Shown one piece after another: positions 1-10,295 of a stretch of 64,000 bases of DNA (within the stretch, counting starts at the first letter, position 1; every line of letters begins with the position of its first letter). The position numbers and the translations under genes were made by a program. Origin of the DNA: Methanomassiliicoccaceae archaeon (GTDB taxonomy: Archaea; Thermoplasmatota; Thermoplasmata; Methanomassiliicoccales; Methanomethylophilaceae). The stretch is taken from positions 248,001 to 312,000 of the forward strand of contig JAYFOZ010000002.1 in the NCBI GenBank assembly GCA_034928305.1, given 5' to 3'. A model generated the notes under the pieces. That model did not search any database, was not told where the DNA came from, and saw only the letters and a list, made by a program, of their open reading frames with translations.

Positions 1-478
1 CCCAGATGACGGAGCCGTAGATCCGTTCGCCGACATCGGGGGTCGCGGCGTTCATCGTGACGGTAAGGAACCTTACGCCGAGATCGTAGAGCTCCTGTGC
101 ACGTTTCGGCAACATAAGGCCGTTGGTGGAAACGCATGACGTCAGTTCCGGATATTCCTCTTTTATTAGTTTCAGGGTCTCGAAGGTTTCTTCGTTCGCC
201 AGCGGGTCGCCCGGACCGGCGATTCCCAACACCTTGAGGTTCGGGATCTTCTCCAGGACGAATTTGACCTTATCGGCGGCCTGCCTGGGGGACAGGACCT
301 CACTGGTAACGCCCGGACGCGATTCGTTGGAACAGTCGTACCTTCGGTTGCAGTAATTGCACTGAATATTGCACTTGGGAGCAACGGGAAGATGCATCCT
401 AGCAAATTTAAGGTGGGCCTCCTCATTATAGCAAGGATGGGCATCCAAAGCCTTTCTGATATCTTCCTCCCGGTCCAT
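1..478 (-). CDS. nifB: NifB-type radical SAM protein, N-terminal part (truncated by window edge)
   Basis: Only the first 159 or so residues are in the window; the 3' end lies off the left edge. The ATG at 478 is the only reasonable start because an in-frame stop lies immediately upstream (484-482). A GGGGAG lies about 13 bases before it. The N-terminus has the NifB-style phrase HPCYNEEAH, then the radical SAM cysteines in CNIQCNYC and the GIAGPGDPLAN stretch. NifB uses S-adenosylmethionine to build the 8Fe-9S-C core of nitrogenase cofactors. No nitrogenase structural gene is in view, and methanogens also carry NifB-like proteins outside nif clusters. The family call is firm and the nitrogenase role is not. 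A NifX-like protein and an Mrp ATPase occur 33 kb away. Confidence 0.8.
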   Translation of the reverse strand, partial: MDREEDIRKALDAHPCYNEEAHLKFARMHLPVAPKCNIQCNYCNRRYDCSNESRPGVTSEVLSPRQAADKVKFVLEKIPNLKVLGIAGPGDPLANEETFETLKLIKEEYPELTSCVSTNGLMLPKRAQELYDLGVRFLTVTMNAATPDVGERIYGSVIW

Positions 479-527
479 GAGTCATTATGTTCTCCCCTTT
501 ATTATAACATGATTGGCATTATGGAGC

Positions 528-929
528 ATGGACCGATACACAGGGTTTGTGGGATCGATATTGTCAGAGTGCAACTCGAACATCCCGGTCTCCCGCCGAA
601 CCTTGATCGACCATTTGGAAAATGGAGATTATTTTTATCGGACCCGCAGCGGAGAGGTCTTCGACATGGACCCATTGGAACTCAAGGGGATCGCCGATAT
701 TTGCACCGATGCCGAGAAGGTCAGGCTCCGGATACCGATCATAGTAAGCACGGACACCTCGGCCGAGGGCGGAGCATGGAAGGTGGACGGCGAGACGGAG
801 ACTTCGGTGATGTCCAAGATCCTGGGCAAACGTCCGTACAGAACGGATATGTTACGATTTTACAACCCAAATCTTGCCGATCTACGCCGGAAATACCCCA
901 CTGCGGTGGTGCTGGCCTTCATTCCGTGA
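528..929 (+). CDS. UPF0216 (DUF61) family protein
   Basis: A 133-residue protein of the archaeal UPF0216 family, whose function is unknown. The match rests on the pattern IPVSRRTLIDHL, then an acidic and aromatic middle, then LRIPIIVSTD about halfway, which is how these proteins are built. I prefer ATG 528; an in-frame TTG at 513 would add five residues. It is divergent from nifB with about 50 bases between them, so the two promoters share that gap. It ends in TGA, and the 23S rRNA leader begins about 150 bases downstream on the same strand. Confidence 0.7.
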   Translation: MDRYTGFVGSILSECNSNIPVSRRTLIDHLENGDYFYRTRSGEVFDMDPLELKGIADICTDAEKVRLRIPIIVSTDTSAEGGAWKVDGETETSVMSKILGKRPYRTDMLRFYNPNLADLRRKYPTAVVLAFIP

Positions 930-1070
930 GTGGAAATTCCCAAACCTTAAATATGGAATGAATATAGTGGGGTTGCTCGATTCGAATGGGTCGAGTTGCT
1001 CGGGCCTGGTGACCCGACGGGGGACCGTCGCGGATACCATGCCAGGGTGGGAAACCGTGACGCTGGGAGG

Positions 1071-1080
1071 TATTATATAC
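1071..1080 (+). promoter_or_regulatory. Probable TATA box of the 23S rRNA gene
   Basis: TATTATATAC lies about 155 bases before the mature 23S start. Transcription would begin near 1100 and leave a leader long enough to carry the processing stem. A second AT-rich candidate, TTAAATAT near 949-956, lies further upstream. The stretch 930-1230 holds no gene; it is promoter and rRNA leader. Confidence 0.5.
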
Positions 1081-1136
1081 TTCTTCAGTCTACGGTGATT
1101 TCGCCAAGTTCGGCAACGAAAATATGGCATTAATCT

Positions 1137-1208
1137 AAATGACATGCACCCGGAGAGAGATCCTCTTTCGGGGAAGAGGTGGAAGGGCCCCGTTAATGGA
1201 GGATGAGA
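1137..1208 (+). other. 5' half of the 23S rRNA processing stem
   Basis: Two leader segments are exact complements of the 3' flank of the 23S gene: 1137-1146 pairs with 4230-4239 (10 bp), and 1201-1208 pairs with 4223-4230 (8 bp). Between them is a local hairpin with CCTCTT and AAGAGG arms. Archaeal pre-23S rRNA is normally cut from such a flanking helix. The 3' partners of the two segments abut and share base 4230, so the leader can form a two-step stem. Confidence 0.6.
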
Positions 1209-1227
1209 TCGGACAAGCTCGATGATC

Positions 1228-4221
<2,994 letters not shown>

Positions 4222-4242
4222 TTCTCATCCATGTCATTTGCC

Positions 4243-4275
4243 TATTTTTTTATCTTTATCTTTTAGCGTTTTTTC
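4243..4275 (+). terminator. T-rich terminator after 23S rRNA
   Basis: Several T runs (ATTTTTTTATC, CTTTTAGCG, TTTTTTC) follow the 3' processing stem without a hairpin, which is the usual archaeal terminator form. Confidence 0.5.
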
Positions 4276-4319
4276 ATTCTACGTTAAACGTTAAATATGA
4301 TTATCAACTGGCATTATCG

Positions 4320-4955
4320 ATGACGATATACCGGTTAGGTTCTTTCGTTCCCTATGATTCCAACATGTTTTTGATCATAGGAGAGCGCACCATGCTAATT
4401 GATACAGGGTCCGGAACTGTTTCCGGCCCGATCATCGAATATATCGCCAATCTTCTTAACGGAAGGAGGCTAGATGCGCTCATCCTCACACACCGCCACT
4501 ATGATCACATAGGCGGTCTAAAAGACATTGTCCCGGCGTTCCGTCCAACGGTATTCGCCGGTTCCAGGGACGCTGACGCAATACGTAAGGGCGGCAAGGA
4601 CAGGATCTCCGGCATGGACCTGATGCCCTGTCCTGCAGAGGTCCATGAGCTTTCGGAGGGGAACATAATAGATCTGGGAGGGCACGTTATGAAAGTAATC
4701 GAGACTCCCGGACACACCGAAGGTTGCATATGCCTCTACGATACGGAGACCCATGCCCTGTTCTCGGGCGACACGGTTTTTTCCAACGGTGTCGGCCGCA
4801 CGGACTTCAGGGGCGGGAATATCGACGACCTCAGGGCGTCGCTTTACAAATTAAAAGAACTTGATATCAACGGCCTTTATCCTGGCCACGGACCGTGCAT
4901 GGAGCGCGGAGGCAAGGAAGCTATTATCAACGGATTCAGATACACGGGTGAATAA
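4320..4955 (+). CDS. MBL-fold metallo-hydrolase (glyoxalase II-like)
   Basis: A 211-residue metallo-beta-lactamase fold protein. The metal-binding motif THRHYDHIGG is near residue 60, the next metal histidine is in ETPGHTEGC near 125, the bridging aspartate is in FSGDTVF near 145, and the last histidine is in YPGHGP near 195. This set fits a two-metal hydrolase of the glyoxalase II-like group; the substrate cannot be read from sequence. It starts at ATG 4320 after an AT-rich stretch. One base separates its TAA from the sua5 ATG, so the pair is co-transcribed with map. Confidence 0.85.
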   Translation: MTIYRLGSFVPYDSNMFLIIGERTMLIDTGSGTVSGPIIEYIANLLNGRRLDALILTHRHYDHIGGLKDIVPAFRPTVFAGSRDADAIRKGGKDRISGMDLMPCPAEVHELSEGNIIDLGGHVMKVIETPGHTEGCICLYDTETHALFSGDTVFSNGVGRTDFRGGNIDDLRASLYKLKELDINGLYPGHGPCMERGGKEAIINGFRYTGE

Positions 4956-4956
4956 G

Positions 4957-5595
4957 ATGAAGATCCTAAGATGTAATTCGGGAAATGAATTGGACGAAAC
5001 CACCATGTCTGCCGTAGCTATTGCGGCAGAAGACATCGCCGCGGGAAGGCTCGTGGTATACCCTACCGAAACGGTATACGGAATAGGCGCTGACGTCTTC
5101 AACCAGAAGGCCGTGAAAAAAGTATTTATGGCCAAGAACAGGCCGTTCGACATGCCACTCTCCGTCGCTGTAACAGACAAGAAGATGATGGAACAGGTCG
5201 CCGTTCTGAATGAGAATGCGGACAGGTTGATCGATGCGTTCCTTCCAGGTCCCCTCACAATTATAATCAAAAAGAATACGCAGATATCCGACATGGTCAC
5301 CGCCGGGTCCGATAAGGTAGGCGTGCGCATTCCCGACAATCCGATAGCTCTCGAACTCATAAGGCGTTGCGGCCCGATCGTTGCGACATCGGCGAACGCG
5401 CACTCCCATCCCGACGCGATCGTCGTTGATTCCGCGATCAAGGACCTGGGCGACAAAGTCGAAACATATCTTGATTCTGGCCAGTCATCGCTCGGAAAGC
5501 CGTCGACCATCGTTTGGCTCTTCAAGGGAGAGGTCGAGATCGTCCGTCAGGGTGCGATATCCAGGGAGCAGATAGAGGAGGCTTTGCGTTGCTGA
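4957..5595 (+). CDS. sua5: Threonylcarbamoyl-AMP synthase (Sua5/YrdC family)
   Basis: A 212-residue YrdC-domain protein that makes threonylcarbamoyl-AMP from threonine, bicarbonate and ATP, the first step of the t6A37 tRNA modification. Visible motifs are VVYPTETVYGIG (residues 31-42), KNRPFDMPLSV, the FLPGPLTIII segment, VGVRIPDN and ATSANAHSHP. It lacks the C-terminal Sua5 domain and so is the short form. ATG 4957 follows the MBL stop by one base; a longer upstream reading would overlap that gene by about 95 bases and adds no homology. Its TGA overlaps the TTG start of map. Confidence 0.9.
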   Translation: MKILRCNSGNELDETTMSAVAIAAEDIAAGRLVVYPTETVYGIGADVFNQKAVKKVFMAKNRPFDMPLSVAVTDKKMMEQVAVLNENADRLIDAFLPGPLTIIIKKNTQISDMVTAGSDKVGVRIPDNPIALELIRRCGPIVATSANAHSHPDAIVVDSAIKDLGDKVETYLDSGQSSLGKPSTIVWLFKGEVEIVRQGAISREQIEEALRC

Positions 5596-6479
5596 CCGAG
5601 AGCGAACTTTCTAAACTAAGAAAAGCAGGCAAAGTGTCCGCCGAGGCCCGTGAGATCGGGCTCGGCATGATACGGCCGGGCGTTAAGCTGTACAATGTAG
5701 CCCAGGAGGTAGAGGGATACATCAGGGAGAAAGGTTGCGGACTCGCTTTCCCATGCAACATAAGCATAAACGAGATCGCCGCGCATTACACTCCCAGCGT
5801 TGCGGATAAGAAGGTCTTCGAGCTGGGAGATGTAGTCAAGGTAGACTGTGGCGCCGAGATAGACGGATGGGTCGGAGATACGGCGGGCACTGCCGAGGCG
5901 GGAACCGGAAGATACACTAAACTTATTCAGTCTTCGAAACGCGCCAGGGATACGGTTGCCGAGTTCGTCGGCGGCGGGTGTTCGTTGCGTGAAATCGGCG
6001 GCGTGGTCGAGACGAGCATCACTCAGGACGGATTCCGTCCTATCCGAAACCTATGCGGACATCAGATCGCGCAGTACATCCTTCATGCAGGGATGTCGGT
6101 CCCCAGTTACGATAACGGCGACAAGACGACCATACCTCTGGGAACAATACTGGCTGTGGAGCCATTCGCTACCAATGGTTCAGGGGAAGTCATCAATGGA
6201 CCGCCCGGAAACATTGTGCGCATACTGAGGGAGAGGGAGATAGAGGATCCGGCAACGAAGGAGTTTTTCGAGTACGTGAAAGGCGAGTTCAAATCGTTTG
6301 CGTTCTGTGCCAGGAGCTGTGACTTTCCCAATGCGGAAAAGCACGTGAATGCATTGATCCGCCGCGGAGTGCTCTCGAGCTACGCCCAGCTTATAGAGGC
6401 CAAAAAAGGGATAGTATCTCAGCATGAATACACATTCTACGTGTCTGGCGACCGGGCGGAAGTGACCACTCTTCCGTGA
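5589..6479 (+). CDS. map: Methionine aminopeptidase, type II
   Basis: A 296-residue archaeal/eukaryotic type II enzyme that removes the initiator methionine from nascent proteins. Metal ligands appear in KVDCGAEIDGWVGDTA (two Asp), in LCGHQIAQYILH (His), in AVEPFAT (Glu) and in SQHEYTFYV near the C-terminus (Glu). The helical insert typical of type II lies before the last ligand. The start is inferred as TTG 5589, overlapping the sua5 stop. A GAGGAGG sits eight bases upstream, and the reading begins MLTESELSKLRKAGK, where family proteins begin. This start is not ATG and should be viewed as likely rather than certain. Confidence 0.9.
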   Translation: MLTESELSKLRKAGKVSAEAREIGLGMIRPGVKLYNVAQEVEGYIREKGCGLAFPCNISINEIAAHYTPSVADKKVFELGDVVKVDCGAEIDGWVGDTAGTAEAGTGRYTKLIQSSKRARDTVAEFVGGGCSLREIGGVVETSITQDGFRPIRNLCGHQIAQYILHAGMSVPSYDNGDKTTIPLGTILAVEPFATNGSGEVINGPPGNIVRILREREIEDPATKEFFEYVKGEFKSFAFCARSCDFPNAEKHVNALIRRGVLSSYAQLIEAKKGIVSQHEYTFYVSGDRAEVTTLP

Positions 6480-6482
6480 GGT

Positions 6483-6490
6483 TTATTTAC
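6483..6490 (+). promoter_or_regulatory. TATA box of tRNA-Leu
   Basis: TTATTTAC lies about 25 bases upstream of the mature tRNA 5' end. Confidence 0.55.
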
Positions 6491-6512
6491 AACCGCATTC
6501 TACATCATCTGA

Positions 6513-6597
6513 GCCGAAGTTGCCAAGCCAGGTCAAAGGCGGCAGACTCAAGATCTGTTCCCGCAGGGGTTCGCCGGTTCAAATCCGGCCTTCGGCA
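6513..6597 (+). tRNA. tRNA-Leu (anticodon CAA)
   Basis: An 85-base class II tRNA with a long variable arm. The acceptor GCCGAAG pairs with CTTCGGC; the T arm is GCCGG-TTCAAAT-CCGGC. The anticodon loop CTCAAGA has CAA at 6549-6551, reading UUG. The discriminator base is A 6597. The CCA end is not encoded, and there is no intron. Confidence 0.95.
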
Positions 6598-7080
6598 CTA
6601 ACACTAGATAAAGCGGCACTGGCCTATCGATATGACGGGGTGCAGAAAATAACGTCAAAGGCATGCGCTGCCGGCTTTCGAGACGCTGTTTCTCGCGGCG
6701 GCGGCCTTTGCATCGGGAGATTCGGCGATATTGTTCTATTCGCCCCCAGTCATCATTTCAATGGCGCGTCGATTAAATTTTCATTTTTTTCGTACAGGCG
6801 GTCATTCCCGCATATGCGTATTCATTCAAAGTAAAACGTAAGCATTTTGGAAAAGAGACACTTTATTTCGATGTTTATGCTGCAGAATGAGAGAATGCGA
6901 TCCCAGAAACAGGGTTTTCGGATACGAGGCCGGGACCAAAGGCGATGGGAGGGACAGTTTAAATTTCCAGGGATCGGGCACCATTATCTTGCAGGACACT
7001 ACCGGGGTGAGGGGCAAAATTCATTCTATCGGAGATATCAAACAGCAGGCCGGCGGTCTTCAATCTGAAATCAGATGCCG
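6598..7080 (+). other. Intergenic stretch, no intact gene seen
   Basis: No open reading frame here has a recognisable product or a supported start. One 71-codon frame (6887-7102) contains GSGTIILQDTTGVRGKI, which reads like the beta-rich part of an exported archaeal protein. It ends at tandem stops and has no ribosome site, so I take it as part of the decayed material that continues to 7735. Confidence 0.4.
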
Positions 7081-7082
7081 AG

Positions 7083-7728
7083 ACGAGGATGTTAAACCGT
7101 GATAAAGTCGAGGACGGAGACAAGAGGCGCATTGATAACAAGGGGAGGTCCCAGGCAGACCAATAAGCTGTAGATAAGGATAAAAAGATAAAGATTTCTG
7201 CAACAATCATATAGCTGGCACTTTTCATAGTTGCCTCAAATCCGACACTCTTCAGCGACACGGTGGCCAGCATGGGATCAGGTGTAGCGATACTTCGTCA
7301 TTCTTCATTCATCTGGCAGTTACGACGTTCCATAGGTTCTGGAACAATGACGGGCAATTTCCAAGAGACATCCCCGGCAAGAATGTCAAGAGTTCCATGC
7401 GCCCGCAGCCTCGGTAAAGATGGCATTTTTCTGGGACGGACGTTTCTGCCGATATGGGCGAAGACGGCTTGAAGTCGACGGCGCCATTCATCGATGAAGA
7501 TGTGCCACATACAGAAATAACGTCGGTGTGGATCCGAGAGGAACCGACGTTCGAAAGCGGAGTTTCTACAGCTACACGTCGGGAGAGGTTTCATATGCGG
7601 CACACAACCATGTCGCCCGGAAGACAATCGTGGAACGCTCGGGCGGGGCCCTTGTTTTTAATCCGAATCGCATGTCCACGGCGGCGGTCGTCTACAGCCA
7701 GACAATCTTGTCGATGATGTCGTCGTGA
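7083..7728 (+). pseudogene. Decayed exported (pilin-like?) protein gene
   Basis: Protein-like text moves between all three plus frames. A signal-like hydrophobic segment (KKIKISATII, a TAG, then LALFIVASNP) occurs around 7165-7250 in frame 3. Frame 2 carries FWNNDGQFPRDIPGKNVK and ADMGEDGLKS at about 7290-7560. Frame 1 carries SFYSYTSGEVSYAAHNHV and VERSGGALVFNP at 7528-7728, similar in style to the tail of archaeal pilin-like proteins. The stops and frame changes mean no full product. The family is a guess from texture only. Confidence 0.3.
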
Positions 7729-7756
7729 TGCGCTTAATAATTGGGCGCACAAATCA

Positions 7757-7767
7757 TTTTAAATAAA
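7757..7767 (+). promoter_or_regulatory. TATA box of the rpsM-rpsD-rpsK-rpo3 operon
   Basis: TTTTAAATAAAG is a strong archaeal TATA element. Transcription would begin about 7788, leaving a leader of roughly 95 bases before rpsM. Confidence 0.6.
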
Positions 7768-7832
7768 GAGCCCATCGACCCATTACGCAAACTCAGGACC
7801 CGCCATAAGCGAACACTGAGAGCAGACCTACC

Positions 7833-7877
7833 ATGGTCGCGCTTGATGAATTCCTTTCGGAACATTTGCGGAGGTAA
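7833..7877 (+). CDS. Possible 14-codon leader peptide before rpsM
   Basis: ATG 7833 opens a frame reading MVALDEFLSEHLRR and stops with TAA at 7875-7877, four bases before the rpsM ATG. The rpsM ribosome site (GGAGG, 7870-7874) lies inside its last codons, so translation of one could influence the other. It has no clear ribosome site of its own. It could be chance; comparison with relatives would settle it. Confidence 0.3.
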   Translation: MVALDEFLSEHLRR

Positions 7878-7881
7878 CAAA

Positions 7882-8355
7882 ATGGCAAAAGCAAAGAAAG
7901 AGGCACCAAAGGCCGAGGACGAGAACTTTAACTTTATCGTCCGTGTCGCAAACAGCGATATAGACGGTCACAAGAAGACTATTATCGGTCTCCAGAGCAT
8001 TAAAGGAGTGGGGGCCAGAGTAGCCCACACTATTGCACACAAAGCAGGCATTGAACAGTCCGCCAAGATCGGTACACTCAGCGACGAGAAGGTCAAAGAG
8101 ATCGAGAACTTGGTATTGACGTACGTCGAGTACGCTCCCTCATGGGCAGTCAACAGGCAGCTGGACTACGAGTCCGGAGCCGACATGCACCTCATCGGGA
8201 ACGACCTGGACATGGTCCAGAAAGACGACATCAACAGGATGAAGATGATACGCTGCTACCGCGGAATCAGGCACGAGACCCACCACAAGGTCAGGGGCCA
8301 GAGGACAAGGTCTAACGGAAGGAAAGGACTGACTCTCGGAGTCAAGAAGAAGTGA
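7882..8355 (+). CDS. rpsM: Ribosomal protein uS13
   Basis: A 157-residue small-subunit head protein that contacts P-site tRNA and the large subunit. Family text is FIVRVANSDIDGHKK, the helix-hairpin-helix segment LQSIKGVGARVAHTI and the basic C-terminal tail CYRGIRHETHHKVRGQRTR. ATG 7882 is preceded by GCGGAGGTAAC. It is the first gene of an archaeal S13-S4-S11-Rpo3 operon, an order conserved across archaea. Confidence 0.97.
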   Translation: MAKAKKEAPKAEDENFNFIVRVANSDIDGHKKTIIGLQSIKGVGARVAHTIAHKAGIEQSAKIGTLSDEKVKEIENLVLTYVEYAPSWAVNRQLDYESGADMHLIGNDLDMVQKDDINRMKMIRCYRGIRHETHHKVRGQRTRSNGRKGLTLGVKKK

Positions 8356-8365
8356 GGTGTTTTAA

Positions 8366-9016
8366 ATGGGAGATCCTAAATTTTCACGTAAGGCCTACGA
8401 CACACCTTCTCACCCTTGGCAGGGAGAGAGGATCAAAGCCGAGCACGAGGTCGTCGTAGAGTTCGGCCTAAAGAACAAGACAGAAGTCTGGAAAGCCCAG
8501 TCGATTCTGAGGAACTACAGGAAACAGTCCAGGGAGCTTCAGGCACGCCTCAGGGGTAACGATGCCCAGGCGAGCATCGAGGCCAACAATCTCATCTCCA
8601 AGTGCAGCCGTATGGGCATCCTGCCCTTGTCGGGAGGAGACCTCAACGACATCCTGATACTCAAAGAGAGGGATCTGCTTTCAAGACGCCTGCAGACCAT
8701 TGTTTTCGAGAAAGGTCTCGCCAGCACCATCAAACAGGCGAGGCAGATGATAAACCACGGGCACATATTCCTCAACGGCCACAGAGTGACCGTTCCCGGA
8801 TACATCGTTCTCAGGAGCGAGGAGCCCACCGTCGAGTACGCGCCGGCATCTGCGTTCACGGACGATATGCACCCCATGAGGGTTTCCACGGACGCTATAG
8901 TGGCTAAGACCGAGGCAAAGGCAGCGGTAACCGAGAAACACTTCGAGAAGAAGGCCAAGGCGGCCAAAGAAGATGCCAAAGAGGCAGGAATAACAGTAAA
9001 GGACGGTGAGATCTGA
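8366..9016 (+). CDS. rpsD: Ribosomal protein uS4
   Basis: A 216-residue 16S-binding assembly protein. The S4 RNA-binding domain is clear in the middle: [18 protein letters not shown], then [19 protein letters not shown] (about residues 112-160). It lacks the bacterial N-terminal zinc finger and ends in a lysine- and alanine-rich, charged tail of about 35 residues. It starts 10 bases after rpsM, and its TGA overlaps the rpsK ATG by one base, indicating coupled translation. Confidence 0.97.
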   Translation: MGDPKFSRKAYDTPSHPWQGERIKAEHEVVVEFGLKNKTEVWKAQSILRNYRKQSRELQARLRGNDAQASIEANNLISKCSRMGILPLSGGDLNDILILKERDLLSRRLQTIVFEKGLASTIKQARQMINHGHIFLNGHRVTVPGYIVLRSEEPTVEYAPASAFTDDMHPMRVSTDAIVAKTEAKAAVTEKHFEKKAKAAKEDAKEAGITVKDGEI

Positions 9017-9402
9017 TGGCATCCAAATGGGCAATAGCAAACATATTTGCCAGCTACAACAACATCATGATCACGCTTACTGACATAACCGGTGCGGAAA
9101 CGATCGGAAAGGTCACAGGCGGAATGGTGGTCAAGCAGGCGAAGGACCAGTCCTCGCCCTATGCGGCACAGAGGGCGGCAGAGAAGATCGCCGAGATCGC
9201 AAGAGAGAGGGACATCGCCGGCATTCACGTCAAGGTACGTGCCCCCGGAGGAAACAAAGCGACCTCGCCCGGACCCGGTGCGCAGTCAGCGATCCGCGCC
9301 CTCGCAAGGGCAGGCATCAAGATTGGACGCATCGAGGACGTTACTCCAATACCCCACGACGGTACCAAGAAGAAAGGCGGACGCAGAGGACGCAGGGTCT
9401 GA
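9016..9402 (+). CDS. rpsK: Ribosomal protein uS11
   Basis: A 128-residue platform protein of the small subunit. Signature text is [18 protein letters not shown] at the N-terminus, [18 protein letters not shown], and the C-terminal [20 protein letters not shown]. It overlaps rpsD by one base (ATGA-type junction) and is followed after nine bases by rpo3. Confidence 0.97.
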   Translation: MASKWAIANIFASYNNIMITLTDITGAETIGKVTGGMVVKQAKDQSSPYAAQRAAEKIAEIARERDIAGIHVKVRAPGGNKATSPGPGAQSAIRALARAGIKIGRIEDVTPIPHDGTKKKGGRRGRRV

Positions 9403-9411
9403 GGGACGGAC

Positions 9412-10251
9412 ATGGAAATTGAAATCATCGAAATGGCTGAGAGGAAGGCCAAGTTCATACTGAAGAATTCCTCGCCCGCCATGGCTAACGCGCTCAGAAG
9501 GACCATGCTGTCTGACATACCCAAAATGGCAATAGACAAGGTCGAGTTCCATCTCGGCCCGATCATGGCCAACGACAAAGAGTATGAGAGCGTTACGCCC
9601 CTGTTCGACGAGATCGTTGCCCACAGGCTCGGATTGGTCCCGGTCCCCACGGACCTGGACCTTTTCACACCACAGGACCAGTGCGTCTGCGGCGGAGACG
9701 GATGCCCTAACTGCACCATAATGTACAGCTTGAATAAAATCGGGCCCGGTACAGTGCTGTCAGGCAATATGATTCCCCTCGGGAACCCGGATCTTAAGGT
9801 TAAGGACGAGTTCATCCCGATCGTAGAACTGACAGACGGACAGGCGGTCCTGATCTACGCTACGGCCGTGATGGGCACTGCAAAGAAGCACGTGAAGTGG
9901 CAGGTCGCAAACGGAGTGGGTTACAAATATCTGCCCAAAATCAAGGTGGACCCCGCAAAGGCCTCCTCCGAAGGCGCCCTCAACTGCATGAAAGTCTGCC
10001 CCAAGGACGTATTCGACGTATCTAACGGCAAACTGGTGGTAGCGCGCCCCAGGGACTGCACTCTCTGCAAGTCGTGCATGGACTCTGTAGAAAACGATGG
10101 GTCCATCGTTGTCGAGGGCGATGATAAGAACTTCTTGTTCACATTCGAGACAGACGGTTCGCTCACGGCAGAGCAGACCCTCAACAAGGCGGCCGAGATT
10201 CTCTCCAAGAATGCTTCTGCTCTGTCCGAAGAGATCGCACAGCTGATTTAA
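9412..10251 (+). CDS. rpo3: RNA polymerase subunit Rpo3 (D) with ferredoxin-like insert
   Basis: A 279-residue alpha-like assembly subunit that pairs with Rpo11 to seed RNA polymerase assembly. The alpha-type dimer motif NALRRTMLSDIP lies at residues 26-37. Four cysteines (91, 93, 98, 101) form a likely metal site. A ferredoxin-like segment follows with cysteines 192, 196, 216, 219 and 222 (CMKVCP and CTLCKSC), enough for one [4Fe-4S] cluster. Such Fe-S-containing D subunits are known in some archaea, where the cluster supports folding. It ends in TAA just before a hairpin terminator and converges on polC. Confidence 0.95.
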   Translation: MEIEIIEMAERKAKFILKNSSPAMANALRRTMLSDIPKMAIDKVEFHLGPIMANDKEYESVTPLFDEIVAHRLGLVPVPTDLDLFTPQDQCVCGGDGCPNCTIMYSLNKIGPGTVLSGNMIPLGNPDLKVKDEFIPIVELTDGQAVLIYATAVMGTAKKHVKWQVANGVGYKYLPKIKVDPAKASSEGALNCMKVCPKDVFDVSNGKLVVARPRDCTLCKSCMDSVENDGSIVVEGDDKNFLFTFETDGSLTAEQTLNKAAEILSKNASALSEEIAQLI

Positions 10252-10259
10252 ACATCTCA

Positions 10260-10291
10260 AGGGGCACCCGCCCCTATTTTATCTTTTTTTT
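10260..10291 (+). terminator. Hairpin terminator between rpo3 and polC
   Basis: AGGGGC and GCCCCT arms (10260-10265 and 10270-10275) enclose an ACCC loop and are followed by a T-rich run ending in eight T. It can serve the ribosomal operon; the polC stop lies five bases further on. Confidence 0.6.
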
Positions 10292-10295
10292 GATT

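Noticed and set aside
392-961. A 189-codon plus-strand frame over the nifB/UPF0216 junction
   Set aside because: It runs antisense to nifB and out of frame with the UPF0216 protein, has no family-like text, and lacks a ribosome site.
6959-7273. A 104-codon minus-strand frame with a hydrophobic stretch
   Set aside because: No ribosome site and no family; the plus strand of the same stretch contains signal-like and surface-protein-like text, so I treat the area as decayed plus-strand sequence.
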